Assembly: GCF_014839805.1 (NCBI RefSeq)
Contig: NC_051132.1
Coordinates: 5,766,001-5,830,000 of the forward strand
Origin: Manduca sexta
Lineage: Eukaryota; Arthropoda; Insecta; Lepidoptera; Sphingidae
Direction: 5' to 3'
DNA: 64,000 nucleotides
The position numbers were made by a program, and so were the translations under genes. Each line of letters begins with the position of its first letter. Within the stretch, counting starts at the first letter, position 1. Shown piece by piece: positions 1 through 11,510 of this stretch. Under the pieces are notes generated by a model. It was given only the letters and a program-made list of their open reading frames with translations. It was not told the DNA's origin and ran no database searches.

Positions 1-317
1 GTTTTATAAATAATATGGAAGTAAGATAATCAAATCAGGTTCACTGACTAAGGTGTGGGATATAGGAACCTGGTCGGATCTAAGGATTTTTATCCGTTGA
101 TAAATTCAGCCTGGTCGAGTAGATACATTATTATCTCACTTAACAACTCTTGGCATATCTTCAGGTTTGATGCCATCTCGTTTACCATTTGAAATTTGTT
201 TTTTGTATAAAATCGGCCACAGCGTTAATAAACTAATTGCACCTATTTGTAAGAGAAGTGATATCCTAAGTGAGTATCTAATATCAAAACCAAATGTAAA
301 TTAATTAAGACTGGAAT
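1..317. other. unassigned AT-rich DNA
   Basis: No open frame, splice-flanked exon or repeat that I recognise. Confidence 0.5.
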
Positions 318-430
318 TCGACATACTTACGTGGATCAGTGAGGCGGGTTTTCCATCTTGTGTACGGTGGTTGCTATCCGAGGGGATACTAAAACCCAAT
401 ACACCACCTACTGCTATTTGAGGCAATGTC
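318..430 (+). repeat. repeat C fragment (3' part)
   Basis: The stretch 'acatacttacgtgg' followed by 'cttgtgtacggtggttgc' and 'tatccgaggggata' matches the last third of the copies at 30172-30436 and 42121-42365. It is truncated at its left side and diverged. Family class is not known to me; it is recognised here only because it recurs in the window. Confidence 0.55.
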
Positions 431-713
431 TACGCTTTATTATTAGATATATTGAGCGAAATTGAACTTAGTGTAGCCCCACCGTTTGGCTAAAATGTTA
501 ATTTTATTCATAGGCATTAACCGTGGAAGCTCAACGGCTTGTATCTAGCATATCTACGCGGCACAGCTGCGCAAAACGTTTCGCGGCGGCATTTGGTGAT
601 TTTGCGGCTACATCGATGCTATGCATTTTGGTGACTTCCTGTGTTTCAGTGCTGCCGAAATCGCTTATTTAACGGTTGCTTCTGTACCGAGTGTAGCAAT
701 GGGTTTGAATTTG
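431..713. other. unassigned DNA with a GC-rich island
   Basis: Bases about 535-690 are clearly richer in G+C and CpG than the flanks (for example 'cgtttcgcggcggcattt'). No open frame of useful length or splice pattern was seen. It could be a diverged repeat or a regulatory island. Confidence 0.35.
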
Positions 714-715
714 TA

Positions 716-812
716 ATTTTTTTTTATTTATTTATTTACATCATTTTTTTTATTTATTTATTTACATCATTTTTTTTAATTTTTTTTATTTATTTATTTA
801 CATAATATTTTG
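716..812. repeat. T-rich tandem repeat, three copies
   Basis: Three successive copies of a T run followed by 'atttatttatttacat', with short T-run spacers of varying length. Simple low-complexity expansion. Confidence 0.8.
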
Positions 813-1608
813 AGTGCCGTGTTGAACCCAATGACGGTCCTACCTGATACCACTGTACTCATGTATGTATATGGTAATTACGGTAAATGCAAAGGAATCT
901 AGGCCTAATCTAACGTAAAGGTAAGAAACATATTACCTTAACTGCGTCGTATGTCACCGTTATTACTTTGTTCGCAACTGCATTTGGTTGGCGGGAATTC
1001 CCTATAAATGAAGTCACAAATTAGAAATTTGAAAGCATTTTTTAGTTAAAATGCATGGTATTTTTATCCTCGCAACAATGTAATTATTTACATAATACAT
1101 GGTGACACTGGATCATATAAACTATTGGCCGACAAGAAAAAATTTGTCGCCAATTTCGAATTTTTGGTAGGTAAGATACAGGCTCATAGGGTAATAACCT
1201 AAAATAAGTAATGCAACTAACCCTCTAACTCACTGCACAACGCCTCGAGTAGATGACCAATAAACCTCTAAAAAATAAACGTGTATAATGCATACCAACT
1301 TTAATTTAACCTTCCCAGAAGTAACTATATCATCAATTGCTAATAGTATATACAATAATATAACATATAGGTATCATGTGTTACTGTTCCAGCTGCGAAC
1401 TTTTACACAAATATATTTTCAAATGATAATAAACAATGAAAGGAAAGAAGATGGTACAGCTTTCTTATTATACGTTGTTACGTGTTATGTTTTGTTTTAT
1501 GTTTGGATGTTATACCGAAGCCGTCGTAAATTGCGATTACGACAAAGGAAATATGATGTAAAATAACTACAAAATGAACGAAGTGGATGGAAGCTAGTGC
1601 AAATATAT
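813..1608. other. unassigned AT-rich DNA
   Basis: A 92-codon open frame lies at 1288-1566 (+) but has AT-rich, random-looking composition and no family signature, so it is not called as a gene. Confidence 0.4.
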
Positions 1609-1775
1609 GACTTTTTTATGAGCAGGCCAAAGTGACCCTTCTGCACCTGATGGTGAGAGAAATGGAATTCAGATACAATCACGACTAACAATAGATGATT
1701 ACTCCTCACCAGTCGACATAATTATGACGGTCTGATCGGCATATACAGGTTAATACTCGAACGCGACAAATTTAA
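1609..1775 (+). repeat. repeat C, diverged copy
   Basis: Carries the family landmarks 'cacctgatggtgag', 'agatgattactcctc' and 'cagtcgacataattatg'. Compared with 30172-30436 it is strongly mutated and lacks the right-hand third. Confidence 0.6.
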
Positions 1776-3440
1776 TAAATTATAATTCAATGAGCTCATA
1801 ATATTATATCTCTACCGTATTTATCAACTATAATCTAGACACAAAGCTGTTTCGTATTTAAAAACAGAGGTACAAAATACAATCACAATTTCATAATATA
1901 AGTACATATAATATACAAGACAATACATGCCTATTGCATAGTCAAAATCTAAAGTGTTGAAATATTACGAATGTTTCTACTTATCTTTGCAAATTTTAAC
2001 CATACATTTTAATACATCAGTATGTATACTATTTATCAAAGTATTTTCTGAGAATAAACAAGCAAGAATTCGCTATGTGCTAAAAGCTTTAATTTTAATC
2101 CTACTTAAGTAAATCAAATGAGTTCTCATGAGCCTCGTTCACGCTACGTGAAAAGTGGAGAATTTAAATGAATTCTTCAGAATACTGTCAACTATGTGAC
2201 GATATATGAATTTATTTATTACCCGCTTGCTTTTAAAAATGTATTCTACTTTTTTATAATTAAATATCTATGTAAATAACAATCAGTTGCCAAGTATCTA
2301 ACAGCATCACTTGAGAACGGCTAGACTGGCTTGATGGATTCCTTTTTTATTGTTATCCTAAACATTAGAAAAGGTTAACCACAGAATAATTATGAAAAAT
2401 TAACGGGAAGAGACGAGAACTAGTCAACCTATTAGTCTAGTTAATTAATTGGAATTTTGTCGCTATAATATAATAGATATAATATACACTGACGTATATT
2501 CTATACACACGAACGTCCAAATATACTATTTGTTCAAAATCTGAACTAAAATAGTAACCAAAACGTCACTTTCTTACACTTATTTATTCACTTTAACAAC
2601 AAATATTTTTTCAGGTTTACACTTAGACTGGAGTTTTTATATTATGAACATCACTCCGTACATAACCACATGCTATCAATGTTGAAATCATACTAAAGTG
2701 AGGTGTACGGATTGCAGTACAGTTGAGTCGAACACAATGAGTGTACGAAACGCCAGATCTAGTATGTGTAGTACATATATATCGATGAATATATACTGTT
2801 TAAACTATAAGCTTCGTGGACTTAATAAAATGTGTTTTTGCCTTTAATAAAGATTTCTATCTCCTTCATAATTAGAAATCAATGTTTGCTTACAGCAGAG
2901 CGTTGGTCAGGAATACTAATGGCCTCCTTATGTATTCTGGGGAGATGTAAGTGGAGAAATTCGACCATCTGCCCTTCATAATATAGTTCTTCGAAAGGCC
3001 TTAGTAGTAAAAACAAGCAAACAACAAGCAAAAATGCAGGTCGGTCTACTGTTATCCGATGAACTTAAAAACTAGCTTTGAAAATATTACTTCCTAATGT
3101 TAAATTTTTATCTTTGTGCGGTTTGCAAATCAAAAACGAAGCTAATTCCGCTAATTTCTCGTAGCTGAGATTTTTTTTTAAACTTTTGTACATACTATAA
3201 ACTATGTCCTATGTATCATTTTCTCAGATATGCGAGCTTAGCGTAACTCGGCAAGTTCTTGATCAGCTTGATAGCTGATCGAGAATATCAGTACGTAATG
3301 TAGTAGTATGCTGCTTATACTTGATTCGAGCGACATACATTTTCTATAAAAGTGATGCGCATATTATAAATTTTAATGTTCATTCGACTACACAAGAAAA
3401 TGGTTTAAGTAAGCCAATCTAATAAATAAAACATCCCCTA
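1776..3440. other. unassigned AT-rich DNA
   Basis: Intergenic or intronic DNA. A short piece at about 2895-2990 ('gatgtaagtggagaaattcg') resembles a decayed repeat C fragment. A 20-base imperfect hairpin (gatcagcttgatagctgatc) lies near 3260. Nothing else was recognised. Confidence 0.4.
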
Positions 3441-3960
3441 ACGACCACAAAGCCCTGCGAAACGCTACAAAAGCAAAGATTTCGACACAATGTTACGGAC
3501 GCGCTTTACAGTGTCGCAGATAATTTTCGGCGCTGTAACGGAACGATAGCGTATCTTTCAGGCCGGCTCAGTCTCGTTTCAGCATCGGTTGGGTTTACAC
3601 GTCTCTGGTCGTCTCGAAATTACGAAACTTTTTTATTATCGACTAAACGAAATAGTTCTTTTTAAATAATCGACTCGGTGTATAACTGGTTTGAAATAAT
3701 ATTTACTTTTTAATCGAACACTTTTAAAGTTCTTTTTAAATTTAAATTTTATTTTGTGCCGGTATTTATTATTTGTGTTTGTGCCTCTTGATGGTTGGAT
3801 TTGTGACTTTTCAAAATAGGTGTTTCGGAGTCAGATGGTCAAAATAATGATCAGCTGGTGGAAGGACCACTGTGTAGTGGTATCGACTTAAATTGGACGT
3901 TATGCTACTACCATATAAAGCGTATACTAACCATCCTCATGCCTTTTTACGATGATATGG
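3441..3960 (+). promoter_or_regulatory. candidate CpG-rich promoter and first exon
   Basis: In otherwise AT-rich DNA, 3480-3620 has dense CpG and non-repetitive sequence. It holds a TCAGT initiator-like motif in 'ggctcagtctcg' near 3567. Downstream, an apparent transcript-like stretch ends at 3959/3960 with 'gatatg' directly followed by the strong donor 'gtaagt'. A start codon (atgcctttttac, about 3939) would give only seven residues before the donor, so the exon would be mostly untranslated. No acceptor partner was identified and the target gene is unknown. This is inference from composition and motifs only. Confidence 0.3.
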
Positions 3961-4584
3961 TAAGTAGATTTTATTTTTGCATTTACAAAAAAAAAACTGT
4001 TATACAATAATTTTTAAATGCTAAAATGAAAGAAAATAAAAAAATAATTGTACTACAGAAAATATCATTAAATTGTTTATATGATAGATTTTTCTTTGTT
4101 AAAAAACTTTTTTTTTATTTTCCGCTTGATATATATAAAGCTAATAAACATAAAAACATCAAACTTAAATTAAATCTTACTTTCTACTATAAACTCGTAA
4201 GTTTAAAAATATATTTGTTAGTTGATTGCAAGTTGATGCTTTACAACGAATCTATTAGAACGAAATTTGGTATTGGTACACACTTATTTTTTTTTTTAAT
4301 TTATATATATACTTTCTTTTTAATTTATATTAAAGTAAACGCCCATCTACTGCAAAGAATTCTAAGATTATAGAGCGGACATTGGAAAATTGTCATACAA
4401 AAATTTTGCGCTCATGAGGTTACTCAATCTACCGGAAATAACAAAACACTAATGTAGAGAATACGTCATATTTTTTCCATATCGTAATTTGCACGTTTTT
4501 AATGCGCATATTAATATATTTTCTGTAAATATGTTAGTTTTGTTTTAATATTTAAGGATGCTGTAACATCTTGTCACATGAATA
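3961..4584. other. low-complexity AT-rich DNA
   Basis: Dominated by A and T runs. The 115-codon open frame at 4026-4373 is a product of that composition (Lys/Leu/Phe/Tyr/Asn rich) and is not called as a gene. Confidence 0.5.
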
Positions 4585-5004
4585 TCTAAATATATATAAC
4601 TCAAAGGTGACTGACTGACATAGTGATCTATCAACGCACAGCCCAAACTACTGGACGGATCGGGCTGAAATTTGGCATGCAGGTAGATGTTATAATGTAA
4701 GCATCCCCCAAGAAATTTAATAAATTATTGATTTTGATAAATTCCACCCCTAAGGGGATAAAATAGGGGATGAAAGTTTGTATAAATCTTCTTAGATTTA
4801 CGACTGATTGAACTGAAATTAAATATTCGAGCTACTATGATGAAGACGTTCGCTTATATAGGATTTTGATAAATTCAACCCTCATGGGGATAAATTTAGT
4901 TTGGATCTATCAGTACCGGGAAAATATGTAGCAAGACTTTTATCATACAGTGGACTTTGATCCCGGAAAACTCCTTCACGCGGGCGATGCTGCGAGCAAA
5001 AGTT
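4585..5004 (+). mobile_element. non-autonomous Helitron-like element, decayed
   Basis: Begins after an A with 'tctaaatatatataactcaa', as the better copies do (A then TC). It continues with 'gactgactgacatagtg' and 'actggacggatcgggctg', landmarks I associate with short lepidopteran repeats. It ends in 'gcgggcgatgctgcgagc' and 'aaaagtta', a degraded form of the hairpin plus aaaagCTAG terminus seen at 8851-8990. No coding capacity. Confidence 0.5.
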
Positions 5005-6091
5005 ACAAATAAGACAATAAGTTATTTCTACTTGGTAACTTTTGCAGCACAAATTTGGTCCTGATGTCGGATCTATAACAAAGTATAACCATTTAATGTC
5101 CTTGAGGAAGAATTTTATACAAAATAATACATTTCATGCGGACGGAAATATATCAAAAATAAAATAAATTCGAAATTTCTCGTTGAATAAGTTAATATAG
5201 CTGTCATAGTGACTACACCGATACTCTAGTCAATTATTATGAGGGATTAAATTGAATTAACTTGTACCGAGTAAGCTGTGTATGTACATAATTGATTAAT
5301 CGTTCCTAATTAGATCGTTCATTTTAACGTAACGCGAGTCAATTAAAGTTAAATTAACGTGCTTTGGTACCATAATTATAGGCTGTGTATTCGAAATATT
5401 ATACAAAATACATTCATTTATATGTTATCACGTTTCTTTAGGAATGGCCTTTAAAATATCAATTTAAATTAGATATTAGCCTAGGCTGGTAATAAGGATT
5501 GAGGAAGGGAAGTGTTTCAGTCTGCCGCATTGTCACCATGATACAAAAAGCAAACTGTTATCTCAGGTAATTTTTTACGAAACAGTGGTACAATAGAACG
5601 AGAAAATAGCTAAAGAACTTTAAACTTCATATTATCTATCCATGCACGTTAATTATAACATGAACATTTATTTTTCTGTTTAAAATGAAATAAACATATT
5701 TTTATTTGTTATTGTTATGAAAAAACATGATACAAAATACTACATGCGATTCCAAATTTCGAATTTGTCCTAAGCCACTCAAGTATACGTGTAAAAATAG
5801 TATACCCACTAGTCCTACATATATTGATTTTATGAATAATAATACCGCCACATACATGGTTTAATATTATGCATACAGACTCTACCTACCACTAAAGTGA
5901 CTAATATAAAGTCAATCCAATTTAAGTTAAAAAGTAATCCTATGGAAATACCGTTACAACACAACGAATAAGAATGACGCCCACGTGATTTAATACATGT
6001 TTCATTGACATAAAAAATATATTAAAGGCTAAGGGGACATAAATAGATCTTATCCTTTAGACTGCTTCTATGTTTCGATAATGATTTATTA
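5005..6091. other. unassigned AT-rich DNA
   Basis: No coding exon or clear repeat seen. Confidence 0.45.
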
Positions 6092-6220
6092 TTTATGCGA
6101 ATGTAAGACATTAAAATAAAACTATTTTGCAGATTTTATCGCGGTTTTTGTATATTAATTTCCTCCCGACGTTTGGAAGAGTTAGCAGCCTTCGTCGTTA
6201 CGGGGCAGACTAAGATGGTG
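6092..6220 (+). repeat. repeat F copy
   Basis: Landmarks in order: 'atgcgaatgtaagacatt', 'aataaaactattttgc', 'gattttatcgcgg', 'tcctcccgacgtttgg', 'gcagccttcgtcgtta', 'cggggcagac'. The same order recurs at 16291-16425, 19022-19303 and 34468-34806. Class unknown; no coding capacity. Confidence 0.7.
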
Positions 6221-7380
6221 CAACATATCTTCATATTATAAAACTTCATAATAAAAGAACTAACAAAAAATCGAACTGTTCTTACACGCTACAACACAAA
6301 CTAAAAACATCGACAGTGAGCCTTGTTAGAAACCTAGCTGTCTTCGGTCACACTACTTTAGTAGCTCATTATATTAATCTATGAAATGGTCTGCCTGTTC
6401 ATAAAATTTTATTCAAATCCATCCAGAGGTTTATTTATTTTTTTATTTTACTTATTTATTTATTTCTCAAAAAATAGTTTTACATAACAAGGTTTTGGTC
6501 TCCTGGCACCCAAAGTAGGTTAACCTGTATTTTGGGTGACGATGTCCCTCCACAAGTATAATATTGACTAAGATATTATATTAATAACAAAATTTGGGAT
6601 TTAATATCTATACGAATAACAATAATAGGTTAATTCATTAATGTCTCACAATTTTGCTATATCGTTTATCAATACAAATAATAAGAAATAACCCGTTTGA
6701 ACTTAACCTCCAAAGAAAACAAAACAAGAGAAAGTAGCGTAGATAAATAAAGTGAATCTAATTCTGAGGCTAACCTTTTAGGCAAACGGCTAAAGCCAAC
6801 ACTAAATGGCCCAAAAGTTTTATCTCGTAATGTTATCTTTTTATCTTTACCTTTGTTTGCATAAGGTTAACGCTGTATTAGATTTTTCTAAGTCATGTGA
6901 GAATTGTCAGTTTCAAACCCAATAAGCCCGCCATTTGTACCACCGGGGTTTAAACTATTACCATCATATGTATACACATTTATTTGTTTTTCGCACTTAT
7001 GGTGTTTAAAAATGATTTATTTATTTAATAAGGTACACTAACAGCATACATATCCTTAAACCAAAAAAAAACATTGCGTATTGACATTTGGCTGATATGC
7101 ATGCCACTTACAGGTATACACAACATTCACAAAGTAAATATAATGTGACTAACAAACATTAATACTTAAGAGGAATAAAATTAAAATTTTATAAAAACTT
7201 AAACATAATAGGAACTTAAAAATATATAAATAAATATAAGTTGATTATTTTTGTTTTGTATATCTATATTGATTATAGCTTTTAAGACTCCGCATGCGTG
7301 AAAATGTTTTTTCTGAGATAAAAAGTGTAGCACTCAGGAATAATGTAGCTTCGTAGAATGGAAAATATTTCTAGATCGTT
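6221..7380. other. unassigned DNA
   Basis: A TTTA-rich stretch at 6428-6465 leads into 'ggtctcctggcacccaaag' (about 6498), which may be the end of an interspersed repeat. Remainder unrecognised and AT-rich. Confidence 0.4.
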
Positions 7381-7442
7381 TTAGTAGTTCCTGCGATTAG
7401 CGAGTTCAAAGAAACTCTTCAGCTTTTTATATTAATGTAGAT
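7381..7442 (-). mobile_element. Helitron-like terminal fragment
   Basis: Reads 'tagttcctgcgattagcg' then 'actcttcagctttttata' and 'aatgtagat'. This is the same end as in the full copies at 21760-23028 and 61730-63163, without the CAAA microsatellite. Only the TC end is left; it is diverged. Confidence 0.55.
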
Positions 7443-7700
7443 CGATTATGTTTTGGGAAAATACGTTCCATGGAATGTCTTAAATCTTGATTCTCAGTGG
7501 TGAAGTATAAAATTCAATCCAAAGGGAACCCGACACAACTTTTAGGTTCTAATGATATGCATAAATGCGGTTTGGAAATCGTTGTAATGATAATTAGATT
7601 TTACATAAATTACGAAAGGGAAGCCGATAGGAATTCTGTTATATGAACCCTTCACCACTTCATATAATACGCTATAAAACAACTAGAACTTCTTATGTTA
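7443..7700. other. unassigned DNA
   Basis: The words 'ccgacacaacttttaggttc' and 'gatatgcataaatgcggtttgg' recur in altered form at 38860-38900, so this is probably part of an interspersed repeat of unknown class. Confidence 0.4.
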
Positions 7701-7893
7701 TCTATACTAATGTTATAAAGAGGAACTGTTTGTAGGTTTGTACGGGCAAATCTAAGGAATTACCAAACCGATTTTGAAATTTCTTTCACTTTTAGGAAGC
7801 TTCATTACTCTTAAGTAATACTGCTTTTTATCTCGGGAAAATAATTATCCTGGCAAAACTTTTACATGCGAACATGTCTCGTACAAATACAAT
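7701..7893 (+). mobile_element. Helitron-like element, decayed
   Basis: Starts after an A with 'tctatactaatgttataaag', the canonical TC end of this family. It is followed by the degraded body ('aaggaattaccaaaccg', 'tactgctttttatctcggg'). Its far end holds a short 'acat...atgt' hairpin, but the CTAG terminus is not clear, so the right limit is approximate. Confidence 0.55.
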
Positions 7894-8010
7894 TGATTAT
7901 AAAATTACTATGATGAATCTTATATATTATGGTCTGTATTAATTAATAGTTTTGCGTAAAAAATAACGCACATATTGTAAATAAACAATACACGTAAGAA
8001 TTTTCATACG

Positions 8011-8041
8011 TTTCATTAAATTATTACTTAATTTAATGAAA
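8011..8041. repeat. 12-bp perfect inverted repeat
   Basis: Arms 'tttcattaaatt' and 'aatttaatgaaa' around a 7-base loop. The words 'gtaagaatttt' flank it on both sides. AT-rich; may be a chance palindrome. Confidence 0.6.
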
Positions 8042-8496
8042 TGTAAGAATTTTAATCAGGGCCATGTCTTTATAATATTAGATTCTTTTGCCTTTTCTGG
8101 ATAATAATTGGTATAACTGCCAGGAGCAGTTTTTTAATTATAAATACAAACACATTAGATATTTATTACAGAGTATTTAGGTACTCTCCACAAAAAATGA
8201 GCAGTAAAAGGGAAAATATTTTACGGACCGCGTCTATTACAAGTATGCCATAATTACTGTTGCCACCGGGGATGTTTTGTACCTTTTTTATTCTACTTTG
8301 GTACTTTTATTTTTCCAGTATTTCGTGTGTATGGACTTGTATTTTTACGGTTGGAACAGTAACGTGGGATTAATTGAGGCTCCTGTTTATATTAATTTTG
8401 AAAATTACTTGAACGGTGAAGGAAACATTCACAAGTATACATAGTTAACTAATAATTTTCCTTGAGAATGTCAAAGATATTTATAGTCTACACGTG
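8042..8496. other. unassigned AT-rich DNA
   Basis: No coding exon or clear repeat seen. Confidence 0.4.
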
Positions 8497-8800
8497 TTTT
8501 TTTTTTATTGCTTTGAATGACGAGACGTGCTTGCCGTTCGCCTGATGGTAAGTGATACGACCGCCCATAAACAGTAGACCATCCAACACCTTGAATTACA
8601 AAGTATTGTTTGGTATTCCACTGCGCTCGCCATCCTGAGACATGAGATGTTAAGTCTCATTATATCCAGTAGTTACACTGGCTATAACGTCTTTCAAACC
8701 GGAACACAACAGTGACTATACACTGCTGCTTGGCGGCAGAAATAGACATTGCGGTGGTACCTACCCAAGTGGGCTCTCACATATGAGAAACCTACCACAA
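8497..8800 (+). repeat. repeat D, long copy
   Basis: Contains 'gacgagacgtgcttgccg', 'ttcgcctgatggtaagtg', 'ccgcccataaacagtag', 'ccactgcgctcgccatcc' and 'gcttggcggcagaaatag'. I recognise this as a common interspersed lepidopteran repeat. A shorter copy lies at 58901-59108. Class not determinable here. Confidence 0.75.
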
Positions 8801-8850
8801 GTACAAGTTCTAAAATATTGTTTGGCACACCTTATTAATAAAATCACAAA

Positions 8851-8990
8851 TCTGTACTAATATAATAAAGCTGAAGAATTTGTTTATTTGTATTAAAGCG
8901 ATAATCTCATTACTCTTGAAGAATATAGTATCGTCTATACTTTGTCACTGGAAGTTTTTTAACACGGGCGGAGCCGTACGCAAAAGCTAG
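8851..8990 (+). mobile_element. mini Helitron-like element, complete ends
   Basis: A 140-bp element. The host A at 8850 is followed by 'tctgtactaatataataaag'; the other end is 'gcaaaagctag' followed by host T at 8991. The TC...CTAG ends and insertion between A and T are the Helitron signature. Just inside the CTAG end is a small hairpin, 'acgg' gcggag 'ccgt'. No coding capacity; it would need proteins supplied in trans. Confidence 0.75.
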
Positions 8991-9801
8991 TGTTTTATAA
9001 ATGCATTATATTGAAACACTAGCATACTATCTAATATCACAGAGAAAGAATGTGAAGTTATTTCAACAGATAAAATTTGACCTTATCTGTTCTGTTATTA
9101 AACTATTCGAGATAGGAACGTTTTATTGCAAAACAAATAACGTTCAGTAAGACATGGCGATATCATTCTTGATCCCATGACTTTACTAAGCTTACTACAA
9201 TGCGGGTGGAAATTTGTTACAAAATGATAGCAGAGTTATTTTACTTATTAAGGTTTGCCAACAAAATTAACAATGTTACATACAAAAAAGTAATAAAAAA
9301 AACGTCTGGACGTATTAAAATTTCAATAACAGGCAACCACAACATGCGCTAGATTAAAAAAAAATAAAACTTTTAAACTAAATTGTTTACTGCATCTCTA
9401 ATTTGTTGTGGCTCACTCTGATATACGTCACAACCCCTCAAGAACAATATATTGTGGTTTCCTCGAGCGGCAAATTGATAACGTTGTCTCATAATGTTAG
9501 TAAAGTATAAAGGAATTTAATGAGAGTTTAGGAAAAAGGAATTTGTGGGTATATGGAATCATTCCTCGCCATAAAATATGTAACAGCAAGCCAAATAAAG
9601 TCGACTTAAGAATGACTATCATTAATGAGAAATTATTATTTTATTTATAGAACAACTCTTTATTGTTATTTGTAATGGCAATGGTTTTGATTCTTATGAA
9701 ATCAATGTTTATTTTATTACACGGATATTTTATTTTACATTTAAAATTTTGATAATAATTCATCTTTTGGGAATTTATTGTATAAAACCTTTAGCATATA
9801 A
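8991..9801. other. unassigned AT-rich DNA
   Basis: Nothing recognised. Confidence 0.4.
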
Positions 9802-9988
9802 TCTACACATCTAAAGAATGAATTTGTTTGTTATAACGCGTTAATCTCAGGAATTACTAAATTACTTTCACTCATAGCTACATCACTCTCGAGTGTCATA
9901 GGCTACTTTTTATCCCGGGTAAACATAAAGAGGGATTTTTATCCCTGAAAAATAATTTTACGCAGGCGGAGCTGCAACGAAAACCCTG
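9802..9988 (+). mobile_element. Helitron-like element, decayed
   Basis: Host A, then 'tctacacatctaaagaatg', then 'gcgttaatctcaggaattac'. The far end keeps the terminal hairpin as 'gcag' gcggag 'ctgc', but the CTAG has decayed to something like CCTG. Related to 8851-8990. Confidence 0.6.
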
Positions 9989-11027
9989 TATATAATATTA
10001 GTACGTAAGACATTCATTAATTGGAAGACTACGTAAATGTAAAATTAGGCCAAAGACCCAGAAATTCATCTGTTTATCATTATTATCTCTATTTATTCAC
10101 GTTGCGTTCCGAGTTTACCTAATTAAATAATGCGATCAATGGCATTAAGGCTAATTAGTGGATACAAACATTTTAATCCAACTTTATTAAAGCTAATTAT
10201 ACAAAAATATTAGCTATTTACGCCCCTATTCCATATAAATTTTAACCGTACCACATTTAATATTCCTCCGTCCACGTAATTTAAAAAGGAATACATAGTT
10301 TTTGCTTCAAGAATTAATATATAGAATATTACCCCCCTGCGTGTTAACTAAATAATCGCTCTAGAATGCCAAATCGACGATACATGCAAAATGAGTATCT
10401 AAAATTGGGTTCGAGCTATAAGACGGAATTCTCTGTATCGCTTTAGAACTTGCACACACAACATGTTCTTTGAAGATTTATAATGCCACGTATATTAATG
10501 GTATAATCAATTCAAAATAACATTAATTTTCAAATACAATATGGCCAATGAATTACGAATAGTTTTCAAAGAACCAGAAAGAATAATATTATAAAATATT
10601 TTTTAAAAAAGTAACATACTTATTACCTAACATATTTTAATTTACAAGTCTTGGTTTTATCCAAGGTTGGGCACCTCGAATTTTTTGCGAGTTTTGCACC
10701 TATTCATTATCGTTTGTGCTATTATAAAGCAAAATACCGCAAGAATATCTGAGAATTCTCCGGATAGTAACATAGAGTCCAGCAAATCGAATTAGACCGA
10801 CGTGTCGGACGAATGCCTGACCCTCCTTAATGGTATACAGGTGCGTGGTTAGCAGTAGAGTAATTATTCAGTGCGTCAGCTGAATACACACCTATAAACT
10901 ATAAAGTACCATACCTATATGAGTTAAATAACAAACTATTGCTCTTAATAGTTGGTCACGTCTATAAGTATAGACTGGAAGTAGAATTCGTCAATAAAGC
11001 TACAGCAAAACCAATGTGATTGTAATT
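9989..11027. other. unassigned AT-rich DNA
   Basis: No supported gene. 10790-10880 is slightly GC-richer without any recognised signal. Confidence 0.4.
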
Positions 11028-11240
11028 CCTTCCTAGCCACATTTCATCCACGGCGGTCAATATCAACGGCGATCAGCCCGATACGTAGAAAATATTAGAA
11101 TATTTTCAACGTATCGGGCTGATCGCCGTGCACAAATGTGTGCGCAATACACCGGTGTACTCTCTGTTCCTTCACTCTTATAGTCCGGTGAGAGAAATCA
11201 GGCAAGACTAACGGCTTTACGTGCATGACAACGTACAAAC
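11028..11240 (+). repeat. repeat G copy 1, carrying a hairpin
   Basis: Shares with 12866-13060 the ordered words 'cacggcgg', 'tcaacgg', 'gatcagcc', 'gtgtgcgcaatacac', 'ttccttcact', 'tagtccggtg' and 'atcaggc'. It differs in having a palindromic block at 11066-11129 where copy 2 has a short unique stretch. Class unknown. Confidence 0.7.
11066..11129. repeat. 64-bp near-perfect hairpin
   Basis: Two 31-base arms separated by two bases. The outer parts are 'acggcgatcagcccgatacg' and its reverse complement 'cgtatcgggctgatcgccgt'. The inner parts are 'gaaaatatt' and 'aatattttc'. I count one mismatched pair. The left arm overlaps normal repeat G sequence, so the right arm looks like a local inverted duplication. 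Confidence 0.9.
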
Positions 11241-11387
11241 TCACCTTAGTGACCACTTCACCTCATGATATGTTTAGTAGGGTCGACCAATGTTCACCGT
11301 CTATTCGGCCGGCTCAATGCCGAGTCACATGGCTGACAAATCCATCATAACCGCTCAGTCGCCTCCCTTGAGACTGGGTGGTGGAAA

Positions 11388-11510
11388 ATAATGTACTTTC
11401 TCCGCGAAACCAAACAAAGGGTCGATTGACGAGAGATGATTAACCCTCGCCAGTCGACATAATAATGACAGCTTTTAAGTGTACGAGTACATCTAAACCC
11501 CATACAAATA
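11388..11510 (+). repeat. repeat C fragment
   Basis: Has 'gtcgattgacgagagatg', 'attaaccctcgccagtcg' and 'acataataatgac', the central part of repeat C. The right-hand part is missing. Confidence 0.6.

Noticed and set aside
1288..1566. 92-codon frame (+), with a hydrophobic stretch and basic C-terminus
   Set aside because: Looks like a small membrane protein, but composition equals the background and no family or promoter evidence exists.
4026..4373. 115-codon frame (+)
   Set aside because: Low-complexity A/T-run sequence; the protein would be almost only Lys, Leu, Phe, Tyr and Ile.
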